Below are positions 1 to 9,448 of a stretch of 32,802 nt of DNA, piece by piece (the stretch's first letter is position 1; the number at the start of each line of letters is the position of its first letter). Below the pieces are notes generated by a model. That model was not told the DNA's origin. It ran no database searches and worked only from the letters and a program-made list of their open reading frames with translations. A program made the translations under genes and the position numbers. Source of the DNA: a bacterium (lineage in GTDB: Bacteria; UBP6; UBA1177; JAKLFG01); NCBI GenBank assembly GCA_022709425.1, contig JAKLIW010000021.1:1-32802 (forward strand), in the 5' to 3' direction.

Positions 1-70
1 CTCAGTCGTGAAACGCTCCCGCGCCGATGATACTGTGGGGTCCCCCCATGGAAAAGTAGGTCGTCGCCTC
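1..70 (+). rRNA. rrf: 5S ribosomal RNA, 3' part
   Basis: The first bases match the conserved 3' half of bacterial 5S rRNA: GTGAAACGCTCC, then GCGCCGATGATA, GTGGGGTCCCCCCATG, and GAGTAGGTC-like AAAGTAGGTCGTCGCC. The gene begins outside the window, so only the last ~70 nt are present and an rRNA operon presumably lies to the left. The exact 3' end (68-70) is set by the start of the T tract. Confidence 0.9.
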
Positions 71-82
71 TTTTTTTATTTA

Positions 83-110
83 AACGCCGCAGAAATGCGG
101 CGTTTTTCTT
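83..110 (+). terminator. Rho-independent terminator after 5S rRNA
   Basis: A perfect 9-bp stem (AACGCCGCA / TGCGGCGTT) with a GAAA tetraloop is followed by TTTTTCTT. It ends the rRNA transcript on the plus strand. The convergent Hsp70 gene stops at 127, so the same stem could also act on the minus strand, though its U tract there is broken (TTTAAATAAAAAAA). Confidence 0.85.
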
Positions 111-126
111 TGATTGGATATCGTTG

Positions 127-2004
127 TCAGTCTTCGCTGGAGCGTTCGAGAAGAGTGGTATAGGTATTACGTAGGGTATCTAGTTTTGCTTCAATATCCT
201 GAAGTTTCTCGAGATGTAGTTCTGTGTTCTTCAGATAGTTCTTGGTGCTGGTAAGCAATATCTCCATCTTATCTATTTGCTCGACACCCAGTTCATTCGA
301 TTGGAATATCTGATAGAGTTTAGGCTTCATCTTCTCGATCTCATAGATGCAATCGGTAATATTGCGAACGAGTTCATCCGCCATCGTTTTTTCGGCGAGC
401 TCAAGATAATAGTCGCTGTTCTCATTTATCTTCTTGGTAAGATCATCGGCTGAAAGGTTGCTTGACGATGCGACCGTTATCTTCTGATTCTGGCCGGTGT
501 CGAGATCGGTTGCCTGAACAGTGACGATACCGTTGATATCTATCTCGTAGGTTATCTGTATCTTTACCTCGCCGCGGGGTGCTTTCCGCAGGCCAGTAAG
601 TTCGAATTCGCCCAGAACCTCATTCTCGGATGCGAGAGATGAGTCTCCCTGAAGCAACAATATCCGGGCACGATCTTGGTGGTCTCGCGAGGTGACGAAC
701 ATATCGTCAACGGAGGTCGGCACCGTCGAATTCTTTGCGATAAGGGTATAGAACATGTCTTTGCCGATAGCGATGCCGAGGTTGTGGGGCGTGACATCGA
801 GCAGGAGCGTTTCCTGTGCTTGCGGTACGGAACTTTCATCCTCGAGAAGCGATGCTTGGTATGCAGCGCCGATGGCGACTGTTTCATCGGGATTGATGTT
901 CTTGAGTACTTGGGTGTCGGGGAATCGCTCCTTGAGAAGCCGTTGCACGAGGGGCATACGGGTCTGTCCGCCGATAAGAATAATGCCGTCCAGTTCTTTA
1001 GGGTCGAGTTTAATCTCTTTAAGAGTGCGGTCAAAGGTGGTGATCGCTTTTTGGACGATAGGCATTGCGAGATCTTCAAGGATGGCGCGGGTTATCTCGG
1101 TTTTGAAATGAATAAAGCTTCCGTTTATTTCTTTTAGGTACGGGATCTCGATGTCGACCTTCTCTTGTGTCGAAAGCATTTTCTTCGCCGATTCGGCATA
1201 GTCGCGCATTCTCTGCAGGACCAGCTTGTCGTCAACCTCTGAAATGTTGTGTTTTTGCATAAGGATGCCGAGCATGTGATCGAAAAGCGCGTTGGTGATA
1301 TCCTCGCCGCCGAGGAAGGTGTTGCCGGCGGTCGCGATAACATTAAAAGTTCCCTTGCTGACCTCCATGAGGGTGATGTCAAAGGTGCCGCCGCCAAAAT
1401 CGAATACGGCGAGCAGTTTCTCCTCGTTGCTGCCCTGCATGAAGCCATAGGCCATCGCCGCAGCGGTAGGCTCGTTGATGATGCGCAACACCTCGAGTCC
1501 GGCGATAAGACCGGCATCACGGGTCGCCTGTCGTTGCTTATTGTTAAAATAGGCCGGTACGGTGATGACCGCCTTGCTGACCGTTTGGCCGAGGAATCGT
1601 TCCGCTATTGCCCGCAATTCGGTGAGCAGAAAGGAAGATATCTCTTCGGGAGAGTAGCGACTATCGGTGGCGGGAACATATATCTCGATACCTTCATTTT
1701 TTTCGTTGGGAACGATCTTGTAGGAGAGTGTAGGAAGAAGTTGGGTGACGATGGGGCTACGAAAACCTTGCCCGACGAATCTTTTGATGCAGTAGACGGT
1801 GTTCTCTGCATTTACCAACATCTGTTGATAGGCCGGATAGCCGCACAGTTTGATGATCTCATTACGCTCTTCATTCTTGACGAAGCTGACGATCGAAGGG
1901 ATCGTATTGCGACCGCCGATGTCCTGCACCACCTCCGGCTTGCCGTTCTTTATGTGTGCTATACAAGAATTGGTGGTACCAAGATCAATGCCAATGACAG
2001 CCAT
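127..2004 (-). CDS. Hsp70-family chaperone (DnaK-like)
   Basis: This 625-residue protein has a complete Hsp70 architecture. The ATPase domain shows [11 protein letters not shown] at residues 4-14, the [17 protein letters not shown] segment near 150, [12 protein letters not shown] near 176, DFGGGTFD near 200 and GGQTRMP near 345. A substrate-binding beta domain ([12 protein letters not shown]) and a helical lid follow. It is about as long as DnaK but diverges in the N-terminal strand ([12 protein letters not shown]) and lacks the glycine-rich acidic tail, so it is probably a second, specialised Hsp70 and not the housekeeping DnaK; no grpE or dnaJ lies beside it. The ATG is preceded by GAGGAC. 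It is the last gene of a minus-strand operon, 12 nt after the J-like gene, and the two products probably act together. Confidence 0.9.
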   Translation of the reverse strand: MAVIGIDLGTTNSCIAHIKNGKPEVVQDIGGRNTIPSIVSFVKNEERNEIIKLCGYPAYQQMLVNAENTVYCIKRFVGQGFRSPIVTQLLPTLSYKIVPNEKNEGIEIYVPATDSRYSPEEISSFLLTELRAIAERFLGQTVSKAVITVPAYFNNKQRQATRDAGLIAGLEVLRIINEPTAAAMAYGFMQGSNEEKLLAVFDFGGGTFDITLMEVSKGTFNVIATAGNTFLGGEDITNALFDHMLGILMQKHNISEVDDKLVLQRMRDYAESAKKMLSTQEKVDIEIPYLKEINGSFIHFKTEITRAILEDLAMPIVQKAITTFDRTLKEIKLDPKELDGIILIGGQTRMPLVQRLLKERFPDTQVLKNINPDETVAIGAAYQASLLEDESSVPQAQETLLLDVTPHNLGIAIGKDMFYTLIAKNSTVPTSVDDMFVTSRDHQDRARILLLQGDSSLASENEVLGEFELTGLRKAPRGEVKIQITYEIDINGIVTVQATDLDTGQNQKITVASSSNLSADDLTKKINENSDYYLELAEKTMADELVRNITDCIYEIEKMKPKLYQIFQSNELGVEQIDKMEILLTSTKNYLKNTELHLEKLQDIEAKLDTLRNTYTTLLERSSED

Positions 2005-2016
2005 GCCCGGTCGTCC

Positions 2017-3156
2017 TCAGAGTTCGTAGTCTTTCTGTTTTTCGTTCTGCCCGAATTTTTTGTAGTAGTCTAGTATCTGTTCTATTTTCTCCAGAAGTTT
2101 ATTTACTCGTGGTGTGTAGGATGCGTCTATTTGAACGCTCTGTCGCGCCAATTTCTTTGCGATCATCAAATAACCTTTTTTCATCATCAGTTCGGCGACG
2201 TTGAAGTAAATCTCAGCAGAATGCCCTCCAAGATCCAAGGTCTTCGTCACTTCGTCTTTAAGCCGCTGGCCTTCAAACAGATCGAAGTCGATCTGTTCGA
2301 TAAGATCCAATTGCTTTTTAATCTTATTTTTTCTGTGAAGTTTCTCAAGTTTTTGGCGCGTGATCTTGAACTCCTCGTTATCCGGTTCGATCTCCAGTGC
2401 GGCGCTTATTTCGTGCAAAGCCCGTTCGGTATCTTCACAACGCTCTTTTTTCGAGAGGATGATGGCGTTGGCGAAATGGTCGGCCGCTTTTGCCCGGAGT
2501 TCCTTTCCTGCCTCCTGTAGTTTTGGCGTAGTGCGGCCGAAGATCATGGCGTCATAGCGTTTCCGTTTTTCGGGTTCGCAGAGCAGTACGGTCTTCTCGA
2601 TGATCTTTCGTACTATGGCCATCTTCTGGCCATAGGAGCCCAATTTCTTTCCCGTATAGTGTTTGGGGTCGAACAGGTCAAGCATCGCATAGTACGCCGA
2701 TCGCACCTCATCATCAGTTGCTTCGTGGGAGACGCAGAGTATCTTGTAGTAATTTAGATTGGAGCCATAGGAGTAAAGAAAAAGAAGTTCCTGTTTCATC
2801 TCGGGAGTGATATCGACCTCTTCGGCAAGGTCTGATTCGTTCAGGGAAAAGCCGGTATAATCACGTTTCGGACATTTTTCACAGATCGGGTAGATCGTCT
2901 TCCTGTCGCGGCGGATACCAGTCGATGCGACGATCTCAATGATGCCGAGCGCCTCGAAATATTGCAATTTGGTTAGAACGGTATCGCGGTCTATCAGCGA
3001 TGACATCGAGGCGATGAGCGACTCCATCGTTATCGGCGCGGCCTGCATGAGTCCGAAGAAATGAGCCATGACCGGATCGGTGACATGCTTGTCGATGTTG
3101 GAGGCCCCGTCTTTTATCTTTACGATGTTGGACAGATCGTTCGTTTTCCCGGTCAT
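2017..3156 (-). CDS. J-domain-like protein with degenerate HPD motif
   Basis: The 379-residue protein has three parts. Residues about 30-80 look like a winged-helix or DUF4388-type region. Residues about 134-205 align with a J domain (NYYKIL, then EVRSAYYAML, then CEPEKRKRYDAM). The C-terminal part is helical and TPR-like (about 215-370). Where active J proteins have FHPD before a GK.LG segment, this one has F162-D163-P164-K165, so the His and Asp of HPD are replaced. J proteins without HPD normally fail to stimulate Hsp70 ATPase. The gene lies 12 nt upstream of the Hsp70 gene and starts 1 nt after the recombinase stop, with no clear ribosome binding site, so it is probably translationally coupled. 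The role of the N-terminal part is unknown. Confidence 0.75.
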   Translation of the reverse strand: MTGKTNDLSNIVKIKDGASNIDKHVTDPVMAHFFGLMQAAPITMESLIASMSSLIDRDTVLTKLQYFEALGIIEIVASTGIRRDRKTIYPICEKCPKRDYTGFSLNESDLAEEVDITPEMKQELLFLYSYGSNLNYYKILCVSHEATDDEVRSAYYAMLDLFDPKHYTGKKLGSYGQKMAIVRKIIEKTVLLCEPEKRKRYDAMIFGRTTPKLQEAGKELRAKAADHFANAIILSKKERCEDTERALHEISAALEIEPDNEEFKITRQKLEKLHRKNKIKKQLDLIEQIDFDLFEGQRLKDEVTKTLDLGGHSAEIYFNVAELMMKKGYLMIAKKLARQSVQIDASYTPRVNKLLEKIEQILDYYKKFGQNEKQKDYEL

Positions 3157-3157
3157 G

Positions 3158-4039
3158 TTAGGCCGCCGTATGATTGCCCGGGTGGGCCTTTTGGTACACT
3201 TTTTTCAGCTCCTGTATAGAAAGGTGGGTGTATATCTCGGTGGTGGAGAGGTTGCTGTGGCCAAGCATACTCTGAAGGTAGCGTATGTTCATGCCGTTTT
3301 CCAGTAAGTGGGAAGCGAAACTGTGGCGTAGCATGTGTGGCGTGACGCGACGAAAGACCCCTGCCTCTTTTGCGAGTTCTTCCAGCATATATTCGATGGC
3401 CCGCGTGGTGAGCCGCGCCCCTTTCAGGTTAAGGAAAAGAGGGGAGATCGGTTCTTTGCGGGCGGCGCGCAGAAAAAGATAACTGCGGATCGACTCCGTT
3501 GCCTGAGCGGTCACCGGCACCAGCCGTTCCTTTTTTCCCTTGCCCATCACGCGGAGCATTCCCTGCGCAAAGTCCACATCGCGAACGCGCAACGACACCA
3601 GTTCGCTGACACGCAACCCTGAACTATAGAGCAGTTCCATGATCGCTTTGTCGCGCAACCCTTTTTCGGTATGGGAATAAGAGTAGTCCAGTATCTTCTG
3701 CATTTCTTCATGGGTCAGGCAGGTCGGGAGATATTTTTCTTTGCGCGGAGAGACGAGAGTGGCCGCCGGGTTTTCGGCGAGATATTCTCGTTTATGGAGG
3801 AAAGAGTAAAAATGTCGAATGGCTGATATTTTGCGATGAAGCGACGATGCGGTCACATCGCCGAATATGTCTCCCAGATAAGTTTTGAGATCTTCGGTGC
3901 CGAGATGTTCCAGATCCTTTCCGCTATCAGCGCTGTAGCGCCGGAGCAACTCGATATCGGTGCCATAACTGTCGGCGGTATTGTTAGAATAGCGTTTCTC
4001 GTATAATAAATAATCCTTGAAAGCCAAAATATAATCCAT
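3158..4039 (-). CDS. XerC/XerD-type tyrosine recombinase
   Basis: The protein has 293 residues, the usual size of XerC and XerD. It has an N-terminal SAM-like DNA-binding domain (residues 1-90) and a catalytic domain with all expected residues: R143 (SSGLRVSEL), K167 (MGKGKKERLVP), H235 and R238 (PHMLRHSFASHLLENG), H261 (LGHSNLSTTEIYTH) and the nucleophile Y270. Xer recombinases resolve chromosome dimers at dif sites. The start at 4039 has GAGGTGG a few bases upstream; an extension to 4090 is open but lacks such a site and would run into the promoter. I cannot decide between XerC and XerD. It is first in an operon with the J-like and Hsp70 genes; no integron, phage or dif-like site is visible, so a housekeeping role is most likely. 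Confidence 0.9.
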   Translation of the reverse strand: MDYILAFKDYLLYEKRYSNNTADSYGTDIELLRRYSADSGKDLEHLGTEDLKTYLGDIFGDVTASSLHRKISAIRHFYSFLHKREYLAENPAATLVSPRKEKYLPTCLTHEEMQKILDYSYSHTEKGLRDKAIMELLYSSGLRVSELVSLRVRDVDFAQGMLRVMGKGKKERLVPVTAQATESIRSYLFLRAARKEPISPLFLNLKGARLTTRAIEYMLEELAKEAGVFRRVTPHMLRHSFASHLLENGMNIRYLQSMLGHSNLSTTEIYTHLSIQELKKVYQKAHPGNHTAA

Positions 4040-4062
4040 TTTGTCCACCTCAAAGCATACCA

Positions 4063-4090
4063 AATATAATTGGAATAAAGAGCAAAGCAA
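4063..4090 (-). promoter_or_regulatory. Putative promoter of the xer-J-Hsp70 operon
   Basis: On the minus strand TTGCTT (4090-4085) and TATATT (4068-4063) are separated by 16 bp, about 25 bp upstream of the recombinase start. The -10 box is close to consensus and the -35 matches in TTG. Confidence 0.5.
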
Positions 4091-4155
4091 GTTTTTGCTA
4101 AGAAATATTAGGTAGCTGTGAGGTCACTGATCCGTGGCGAGGGGTCGAGTGCGTG

Positions 4156-6156
4156 TCAACGAGATGAAAGGTGGGCAGTGATACGGGCGGCGACCGTCGC
4201 CGGGGTTAAGCCGAGGTGTGCCATGACGATATCGCCGGGGCCTGAGGTGCCGAAGCGGTCGACCCCGATGGCGAGGCCATCGGTCCCGACATAGCGGTGC
4301 CAGCCGAAAGTGGCGCCTGCCTCAAGCGATATCTTCTGTAGAGCCGGAGGAAGAACCGTATGGCGATAAGCGGCGTCCTGCTGTTCAAAAAGTTCCTGCG
4401 ACGGCATGCTGACGACACGTAGTGCGATGCCTTTGTCGGCGAGTAGTTTCTTCGTTTCGAGCGCGAGGGGCACCTCTGATCCGGTCGCGATGAGCACGGC
4501 CCGGGGCGCCGGTTCGTCGGCGAGTATGTAGGCGCCGCGGTGCAGGCCGTCGGCGGGGGCAAGCGTCGTCCGGTCGAGCACCGGAAGCGCCTGACGGGAG
4601 AGGATGAGCGCCACCGGGCCGTCGATGCGGCGCATGATGAATTTCCATGCTTCGGCCGTTTCGGTCGCGTCGGCGGGGCGCAGTACGATCAGTCCCGGGA
4701 TGCAGCGGATCGAGGCGAGCTGTTCCACCGGCTGATGGGTCGGGCCGTCTTCGCCGACCGCCAGACTGTCGTGGGTGAAGAGGAAGATGACCGGAAGTTT
4801 GCACAGCGCGGCGAGCCGGATGCTCGGTCGCATATAGTCGACGAAGCTGAAGAAGGTCGCGGTGTAGGGGCGCAGGCCGCCGTGGCAGGCGATGCCGTTG
4901 GCGATACTGCCCATGGCGTGTTCGCGGACGCCGAAACGGATGTTGCGGCCGGCCGGTTCGGTTTTCGAGAAGGAACCGCCGTTCTCTATTGCGGTGAGTG
5001 TGCTGCAGCTGAGATCCGCGTCACCGCCGATCAGCCATGGCACGATCTTCGCCACGGCGTTGAGCGCCGCGCCGTTCGCTTTACGGGTCGGTATCTTGTC
5101 GCCCGGTTTGAAGAGGGGGAGTGCCTGTTCAAAAAGGGTGCCGGCATCGAGCGCCACACCGTTACGCCATACGGCGGCAAGGTCGGGGAACGCCTTTTCC
5201 CAGCGGTTGAAACGCTCCACCCATGCGGTGTGGGCCTTGCGCCCCCGTTCCTGAATGACGGCGAAATGATCGTAGGTCTCCTTCTCGACGGTGAAGGGAG
5301 GTTTGTCGCCGTAACTCAATGCGGCGCGGGCGAGCGGCGCCTCTTTTTCGCCGAGCGGTGCGCCGTGGGCCGCCGAAGAGCCCTGTTTGTTCGGTGCGCC
5401 GTAGCCGATGGTGGTCTTTATGACAATGAGACTCGGCCGTCCCGCTTCCATTTTGGATGCCGAGATGGCTCGGTCTATCGCCGATATGTCGGTGTCGCCG
5501 TTCTGTACCACACGCACTTGCCAGTGACAGGCTTCGAACCGCTTGACGATATCCTCGGTGAAGGTGAGGGAGGTGGGGCCGTCGAGCGATATATCGTTGG
5601 CGTCGTACAGGACGATGAGTTTGCCGAGTCCGAGATGCCCCGCCAGCGCGGCCGCTTCGTAGCTGATGCCTTCCATCAGGTCGCCGTCACCGCCTAGCAC
5701 ATAGGTGTAGTGGTCGACCACGGTGTGTCCGGGGCGGTTGAAGCGGGCGGCGAGCATCCGTTCGGCGACGGCCATGCCGACGGCATTGGCGATCCCCTGC
5801 CCGAGCGGGCCGGTGGTCGTTTCCACGCCGGGCGTGTGGCCGAATTCGGGATGCCCCGGCGTGCGGCTGCCGAGCTGGCGGAAATTCTTGATGTCGTCCA
5901 TCGTGACGGCGAAACCGGAAAGGTGGAGTAGCGCGTACTGCAGCATACTGCCGTGTCCCGCCGACAGGACGAAACGGTCGCGGTCAGGCCATGCCGGAGC
6001 GGCGGGGTCGACCGTGAGATGGCGGTGCCAGAGGGTGTAGCCCATCGGCGCCGCGCCCATCGGGAGTCCCGGATGCCCTGAATTGGCCTTTTCTATCGCA
6101 TCGATGGAAAGCACCCGTATCGTGTCTATCGCTTTCTTTTCTATAGCCGTGCCCAT
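4156..6156 (-). CDS. tkt: Transketolase
   Basis: This 667-residue protein is a full-length transketolase, a thiamine-diphosphate enzyme moving two-carbon units between sugar phosphates in the pentose phosphate pathway. Visible features are the [10 protein letters not shown] motif (H28), GHGSMLQY near 68, RTPGHPE near 100, the ThDP motif GDGDLMEG at 156-163 closing at DAND near 185, and the pyrimidine-domain [20 protein letters not shown] with [12 protein letters not shown] further on. The start at 6156 has GGAGGG 5 nt upstream; the ATG 30 nt further upstream (6186) overlaps the promoter. It is a single-gene unit by its spacing and has its own promoter. The sequence is intact, with no missing active-site segment. 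Confidence 0.95.
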   Translation of the reverse strand: MGTAIEKKAIDTIRVLSIDAIEKANSGHPGLPMGAAPMGYTLWHRHLTVDPAAPAWPDRDRFVLSAGHGSMLQYALLHLSGFAVTMDDIKNFRQLGSRTPGHPEFGHTPGVETTTGPLGQGIANAVGMAVAERMLAARFNRPGHTVVDHYTYVLGGDGDLMEGISYEAAALAGHLGLGKLIVLYDANDISLDGPTSLTFTEDIVKRFEACHWQVRVVQNGDTDISAIDRAISASKMEAGRPSLIVIKTTIGYGAPNKQGSSAAHGAPLGEKEAPLARAALSYGDKPPFTVEKETYDHFAVIQERGRKAHTAWVERFNRWEKAFPDLAAVWRNGVALDAGTLFEQALPLFKPGDKIPTRKANGAALNAVAKIVPWLIGGDADLSCSTLTAIENGGSFSKTEPAGRNIRFGVREHAMGSIANGIACHGGLRPYTATFFSFVDYMRPSIRLAALCKLPVIFLFTHDSLAVGEDGPTHQPVEQLASIRCIPGLIVLRPADATETAEAWKFIMRRIDGPVALILSRQALPVLDRTTLAPADGLHRGAYILADEPAPRAVLIATGSEVPLALETKKLLADKGIALRVVSMPSQELFEQQDAAYRHTVLPPALQKISLEAGATFGWHRYVGTDGLAIGVDRFGTSGPGDIVMAHLGLTPATVAARITAHLSSR

Positions 6157-6184
6157 GAAGCCCTCCGTAGGTAAACATCGCGGC

Positions 6185-6212
6185 ACTATACCAAGCGCTA
6201 TCGGGCGGTCAA
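6185..6212 (-). promoter_or_regulatory. Promoter of transketolase
   Basis: On the minus strand TTGACC (6212-6207) and TATAGT (6190-6185) are spaced 16 bp, which puts the transcript start near 6178 and leaves a leader of about 22 nt. It diverges from the protease promoter at 6250-6277. Confidence 0.7.
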
Positions 6213-6249
6213 GTAATCTGGGTTAGATATGACTGCGGTGAAAAACTTT

Positions 6250-6277
6250 TTGACTCGACGGGCGGTCAATGTAGAGT
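6250..6277 (+). promoter_or_regulatory. Promoter of the secreted subtilisin-like protease
   Basis: TTGACT (6250-6255) and TAGAGT (6272-6277) are separated by 16 bp, about 40 bp before the protease start. Confidence 0.55.
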
Positions 6278-6317
6278 CTTTTCGGGATGTGTGCGACCCT
6301 ACGACCGGAGGTGCAAG

Positions 6318-8369
6318 ATGCGTTTTATCCTTGCGGCGATGCTTCTTTTCATCGGTGCTTTACTCTTCGCGGGTTCATCGCCCTACGGCGAAGTCGTGAT
6401 CGACGGCCGACTTTACGATGTGCGTTATTACGACCATCGCGGCGAGCCGCAGTTCCTGAAGGTGCGGCGTGACGTCGATTCCGAGTGGCCGGTGGTCGAC
6501 TGGTATGGCGGCGCTCCGTATGTGTTGAATGGTAAGATCGGGATGGTTTTCAAGGAAAGGGTGAACGCCGCGGCCCGAACGGCGTTGCTGAAACGGTTTG
6601 GTCTGAAGGTTGAGCAAAACCCGGTCACGGCGCCCGACTACTATCTGACGGCGATGCGCAAGGGGATCGACCCGTTCCAGCTGGCCGAGGATATCCGTCA
6701 AAGCGGCCTTGTCGAGTGGGTTCAGCCCGATTGGTATATGGCGTTGACGACGTACGCTGATCCGACGCCGGTCGTTCCCGACGACACCTACTATTCTTGG
6801 CAGTGGCATCACGCGAAGATCCGTTCGGAATTGGCGTGGGCGATACTGCCTGCGGAACATGGCAAGGCCGATATTGCGGTGGTCGACTGCGGCACCGATA
6901 TGCAGCATCCCGATCTCATCGACAATATCGTCGTTGGCGCCGGATACGATTTTATCGACGGCGATGCCGATCCCGACGCGCCCACGCTGGCGATGAGCGC
7001 CGGGTATGCCTACAAAAAACTTGCGGCGCATGGGACCTGTGTGGCGGGCGTTGCGGCGGGTCGGGGAAACAATGCCAAGGGGATCGCGGGGGTCTGCTGG
7101 GACTGCGGTATCATTCCGATACGGCTCATCGACAATACCGGCGATGGTACGGCGCAGAATCCACCGAAAGACACCAGTTCCCGCGTGCTCGAGGCGCTCA
7201 TGTTAGCGGTCGATGCGGGAGCGGCGGTCATCAACAATAGCTGGGGTCCGTACAATCCGAATTGCGCGGCGGCGCCGTTCAACAATTTCGTCGAGTACGG
7301 CAATATCTATGCGGTGAAAAAAGGGCGCGACGGGCTGGGCGCCGTCATGGTCTGGGCGGCGGGCAACGACTACTGCGATACCGCCAACAATCCGAATCTT
7401 GCCAATCAACACATCGTGGTCGTTTCCTCCATACGGTACAATACGCTCGGAGAGCCGAGCGACGAAGGCAACGGCTACAAGGCGACCTACAGCAATTTCG
7501 GCGATGAGATCACTATCGCCGCGCCGGGCGGCGATCCGATAGACGGCCAGAAGTACAACGGCCTGATGACCACCGATCTCTCGGGCGGCGCCGGGTATGA
7601 GGCGAACGACTATCTCGGGGTAGAGAATTTCACCGGGACCTCGGCCGCGGCGCCGGTGGCCGCGGGTGCGATCGCCTTGATGCTCGAGGCCAAAGCCGAT
7701 ATGCCGATAAACGATGCGTTGCACTGTATCAAACAAGCGGCGGCCAATACGCGACAGGCTCGTATCGATGCGGGGGATATGATAGAACACATCATTCGCG
7801 CCAAGGACATGCAGACCGAGATAGGAACCTGTTCGTGGACCGACCTCGCCGATCCCTATCTGGCGGCGGCGACTCCCCATAACCCTTGTTATGGCTACGG
7901 CTACCTCGATGTTTACGAAATGGTGCGGATGGCCGTTGCGGGCGAATGCGACGACTGGCAGATACCGGTCTGCGCCGAAGACGGCGATTGTCCCGAAGGT
8001 CAGCGCTGTGATGTGGCAAGCGGCCGTTGTTTCCTCGTGAAGACCTGCACCGACGACAGCGAATGCCTCTCGGGAAATTGCGAGGAGGAGAGCGGCGTCT
8101 GTATCGGCGGGATGGTTCCCGACAAAGATACTGCGCTACCCGATGATACCGTGCCCGATCAACCGGCGGTCGATAATGACACCGCGTTGCCGGATGATGC
8201 GGTCACCGACAACGGTGAACAGCCCGATGATGCGATCACCGACGATGCCGTTTCGACCGATGCTCCGGCCCCCGATAGCGAGCCCGACAACGGCGGCACT
8301 CCCGGGACGCCCGACGAGGACCTCTTTCTGGAAGAGGAACCGGTCGGTTGCGGTTGTTCGCTGATATAA
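6318..8369 (+). CDS. Secreted subtilisin-like (S8) serine protease with Cys-rich and Asp/Pro-rich tail
   Basis: This 683-residue preproenzyme begins with a signal peptide (MRFILAAMLLFIGALLFAG). Residues about 20-145 form a propeptide resembling the fervidolysin-type prodomain (LVEWVQPDWYM before cleavage). The S8 domain has Asp190 (VVDCGTD), His238 (AHGTCVAG), the oxyanion Asn350 (WAAGND) and Ser442 (GTSAAAPVAAG), so it should be active. Residues 552-595 carry Cys-rich EB-like repeats (CPEGQRC, CTDDSECLSGNC), followed by an Asp/Pro-rich linker (600-670) and a terminal VGCGCSLI. The tail recalls C-terminal sorting signals but has no membrane helix or basic end. The ATG has GGAGGTG 5 nt upstream; the frame is open from 6291 but that start lacks a site. 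The product is probably exported and surface-associated or released; its substrate is unknown. Confidence 0.9.
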   Translation: MRFILAAMLLFIGALLFAGSSPYGEVVIDGRLYDVRYYDHRGEPQFLKVRRDVDSEWPVVDWYGGAPYVLNGKIGMVFKERVNAAARTALLKRFGLKVEQNPVTAPDYYLTAMRKGIDPFQLAEDIRQSGLVEWVQPDWYMALTTYADPTPVVPDDTYYSWQWHHAKIRSELAWAILPAEHGKADIAVVDCGTDMQHPDLIDNIVVGAGYDFIDGDADPDAPTLAMSAGYAYKKLAAHGTCVAGVAAGRGNNAKGIAGVCWDCGIIPIRLIDNTGDGTAQNPPKDTSSRVLEALMLAVDAGAAVINNSWGPYNPNCAAAPFNNFVEYGNIYAVKKGRDGLGAVMVWAAGNDYCDTANNPNLANQHIVVVSSIRYNTLGEPSDEGNGYKATYSNFGDEITIAAPGGDPIDGQKYNGLMTTDLSGGAGYEANDYLGVENFTGTSAAAPVAAGAIALMLEAKADMPINDALHCIKQAAANTRQARIDAGDMIEHIIRAKDMQTEIGTCSWTDLADPYLAAATPHNPCYGYGYLDVYEMVRMAVAGECDDWQIPVCAEDGDCPEGQRCDVASGRCFLVKTCTDDSECLSGNCEEESGVCIGGMVPDKDTALPDDTVPDQPAVDNDTALPDDAVTDNGEQPDDAITDDAVSTDAPAPDSEPDNGGTPGTPDEDLFLEEEPVGCGCSLI

Positions 8370-8379
8370 TCACATAAAT

Positions 8380-8407
8380 TTGAAAAACGGTGCGCGAGGA
8401 GTATAAC
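8380..8407 (+). promoter_or_regulatory. Putative promoter of the ankyrin gene
   Basis: TTGAAA (8380-8385) and TATAAC (8402-8407) are spaced 16 bp. The predicted start, near 8414, would leave a leader of about 27 nt. The -10 box overlaps the left arm of the inverted repeat at 8406-8436. Confidence 0.55.
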
Positions 8408-8436
8408 ACCTCTGTACGAAAAGTTTTCGGAGGTGT
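8406..8436 (+). repeat. Inverted repeat covering the ankyrin gene ribosome binding site
   Basis: ACACCTC (8406-8412) and GAGGTGT (8430-8436) are exact complements. An inner CGAA / TTCG pair lies between them. The right arm contains the GGAGGTG ribosome binding site of the gene starting at 8441; the left arm overlaps the -10 box. It may be an operator, or may hide the ribosome binding site in transcripts that come from upstream. Confidence 0.5.
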
Positions 8437-8440
8437 GGTC

Positions 8441-9385
8441 ATGACCCGTTATCAGGAATTCAAAAAAGTGATTTCGACCTTGTTGTTGTTCGCCGCGTTG
8501 CCGCTCTCGGCCGCCGACTGTCCGCTGTGCGACGCGGTCGATATGGGCGACGAAGAGGCGGCAAAAGCGCTCATCGCCAAGGGGACAGATCCGAATATCA
8601 AGAACGACGCGAACGATCCGGCGCTCATCCTTGCCGCCGAGAAGGGCCGCGCCGAACTGGTCGACCTGCTCCTTGCGAAGAAGGCCGACATCAACATTCG
8701 CGACGGCGAGGGCGAAACACCGCTCATGCGCGCCGTCTCGATGGGCAACTGGGAGATAGCCAAGATCCTCATCAAAAAGGGAGCCGATGTCAACGCCGTC
8801 GATAATCTGAAACGGACTGCGCTCCAAGGCGCGGCGCGTAAGGACAATATGGAGGTTTTTCAACTCCTGATCGACAAAAAAGCCGACGTGAACGCGAAGG
8901 ATGCCGAAGGTAATACTGCGCTCATCAACGCCGCGGATCAGATCAATGAGAAGATGATACAGATACTGCTCAAGAAAAAGGCCGATGTGAAGGTGCAGGG
9001 CGCGAAGGGCAAGACCCCGCTCATCGCGGCGGCGGCCAATGCATCGCCGGTGCTGGTGAAGCTTTTTCTCGCCAACAAGGCCGATCCTAATCCCCAGGAT
9101 GCCGACGGCATGACGGCGCTCATGTTGGTGGCGAGTCTCGATGACGCCGTGTCGGTCAAAGAACTGCTCGCCAAAAAGGCCGACGTGAATCTCAAGAATA
9201 AAAAAGGCCGCACCGCTCTGTCGATAGCGGCCGAGATGGGGGCGACCGAGGTGGTGAAACTGCTTCTCGGCGCGAACGCCGATCCGTCGGGCAAGGACGA
9301 CAAGGGCAAGACGGCTCTGGACTATGCCACGGGCGAAGGTCACCAGAAGGTCATCGAGCTTCTTTCCAAGAGCGCTCCCAAGTAA
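8441..9385 (+). CDS. Exported ankyrin-repeat protein
   Basis: The 314-residue protein starts with a signal peptide (basic n-region, then STLLLFAALPLSA, cleavage near residue 25). The mature part is made almost entirely of about eight 33-residue ankyrin repeats with the usual pattern (GETPLMRAVSMGN, LLLAKKADINIRD, DGMTALMLVAS, KGKTALDYATGEGH). Ankyrin stacks bind proteins; no enzymatic domain is visible, so the partner is unknown. The start has GGAGGTG upstream; an in-frame ATG at 8390 lies before the predicted transcript start and is less likely. It follows the protease by about 70 nt, and the two exported products could be related in function, but that is inference only. Confidence 0.88.
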   Translation: MTRYQEFKKVISTLLLFAALPLSAADCPLCDAVDMGDEEAAKALIAKGTDPNIKNDANDPALILAAEKGRAELVDLLLAKKADINIRDGEGETPLMRAVSMGNWEIAKILIKKGADVNAVDNLKRTALQGAARKDNMEVFQLLIDKKADVNAKDAEGNTALINAADQINEKMIQILLKKKADVKVQGAKGKTPLIAAAANASPVLVKLFLANKADPNPQDADGMTALMLVASLDDAVSVKELLAKKADVNLKNKKGRTALSIAAEMGATEVVKLLLGANADPSGKDDKGKTALDYATGEGHQKVIELLSKSAPK

Positions 9386-9414
9386 TTCTCCTCGCCTTAT
9401 ATCGAATAAAAAGG

Positions 9415-9444
9415 TTGACAATCGGCCGGTTCCGAGTATCTATA
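9415..9444 (+). promoter_or_regulatory. Promoter of rpsB-tsf
   Basis: A perfect TTGACA (9415-9420) is followed after 16 bp by TATCTA (9437-9442), with TCTATA two bases further as an alternative. It lies about 120 bp upstream of rpsB, so the transcript has a long leader. Confidence 0.7.
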
Positions 9445-9448
9445 CCCG

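Noticed and set aside
4540..5697. 385-codon plus-strand frame opposite transketolase
   Set aside because: Shadow of tkt; no family features.
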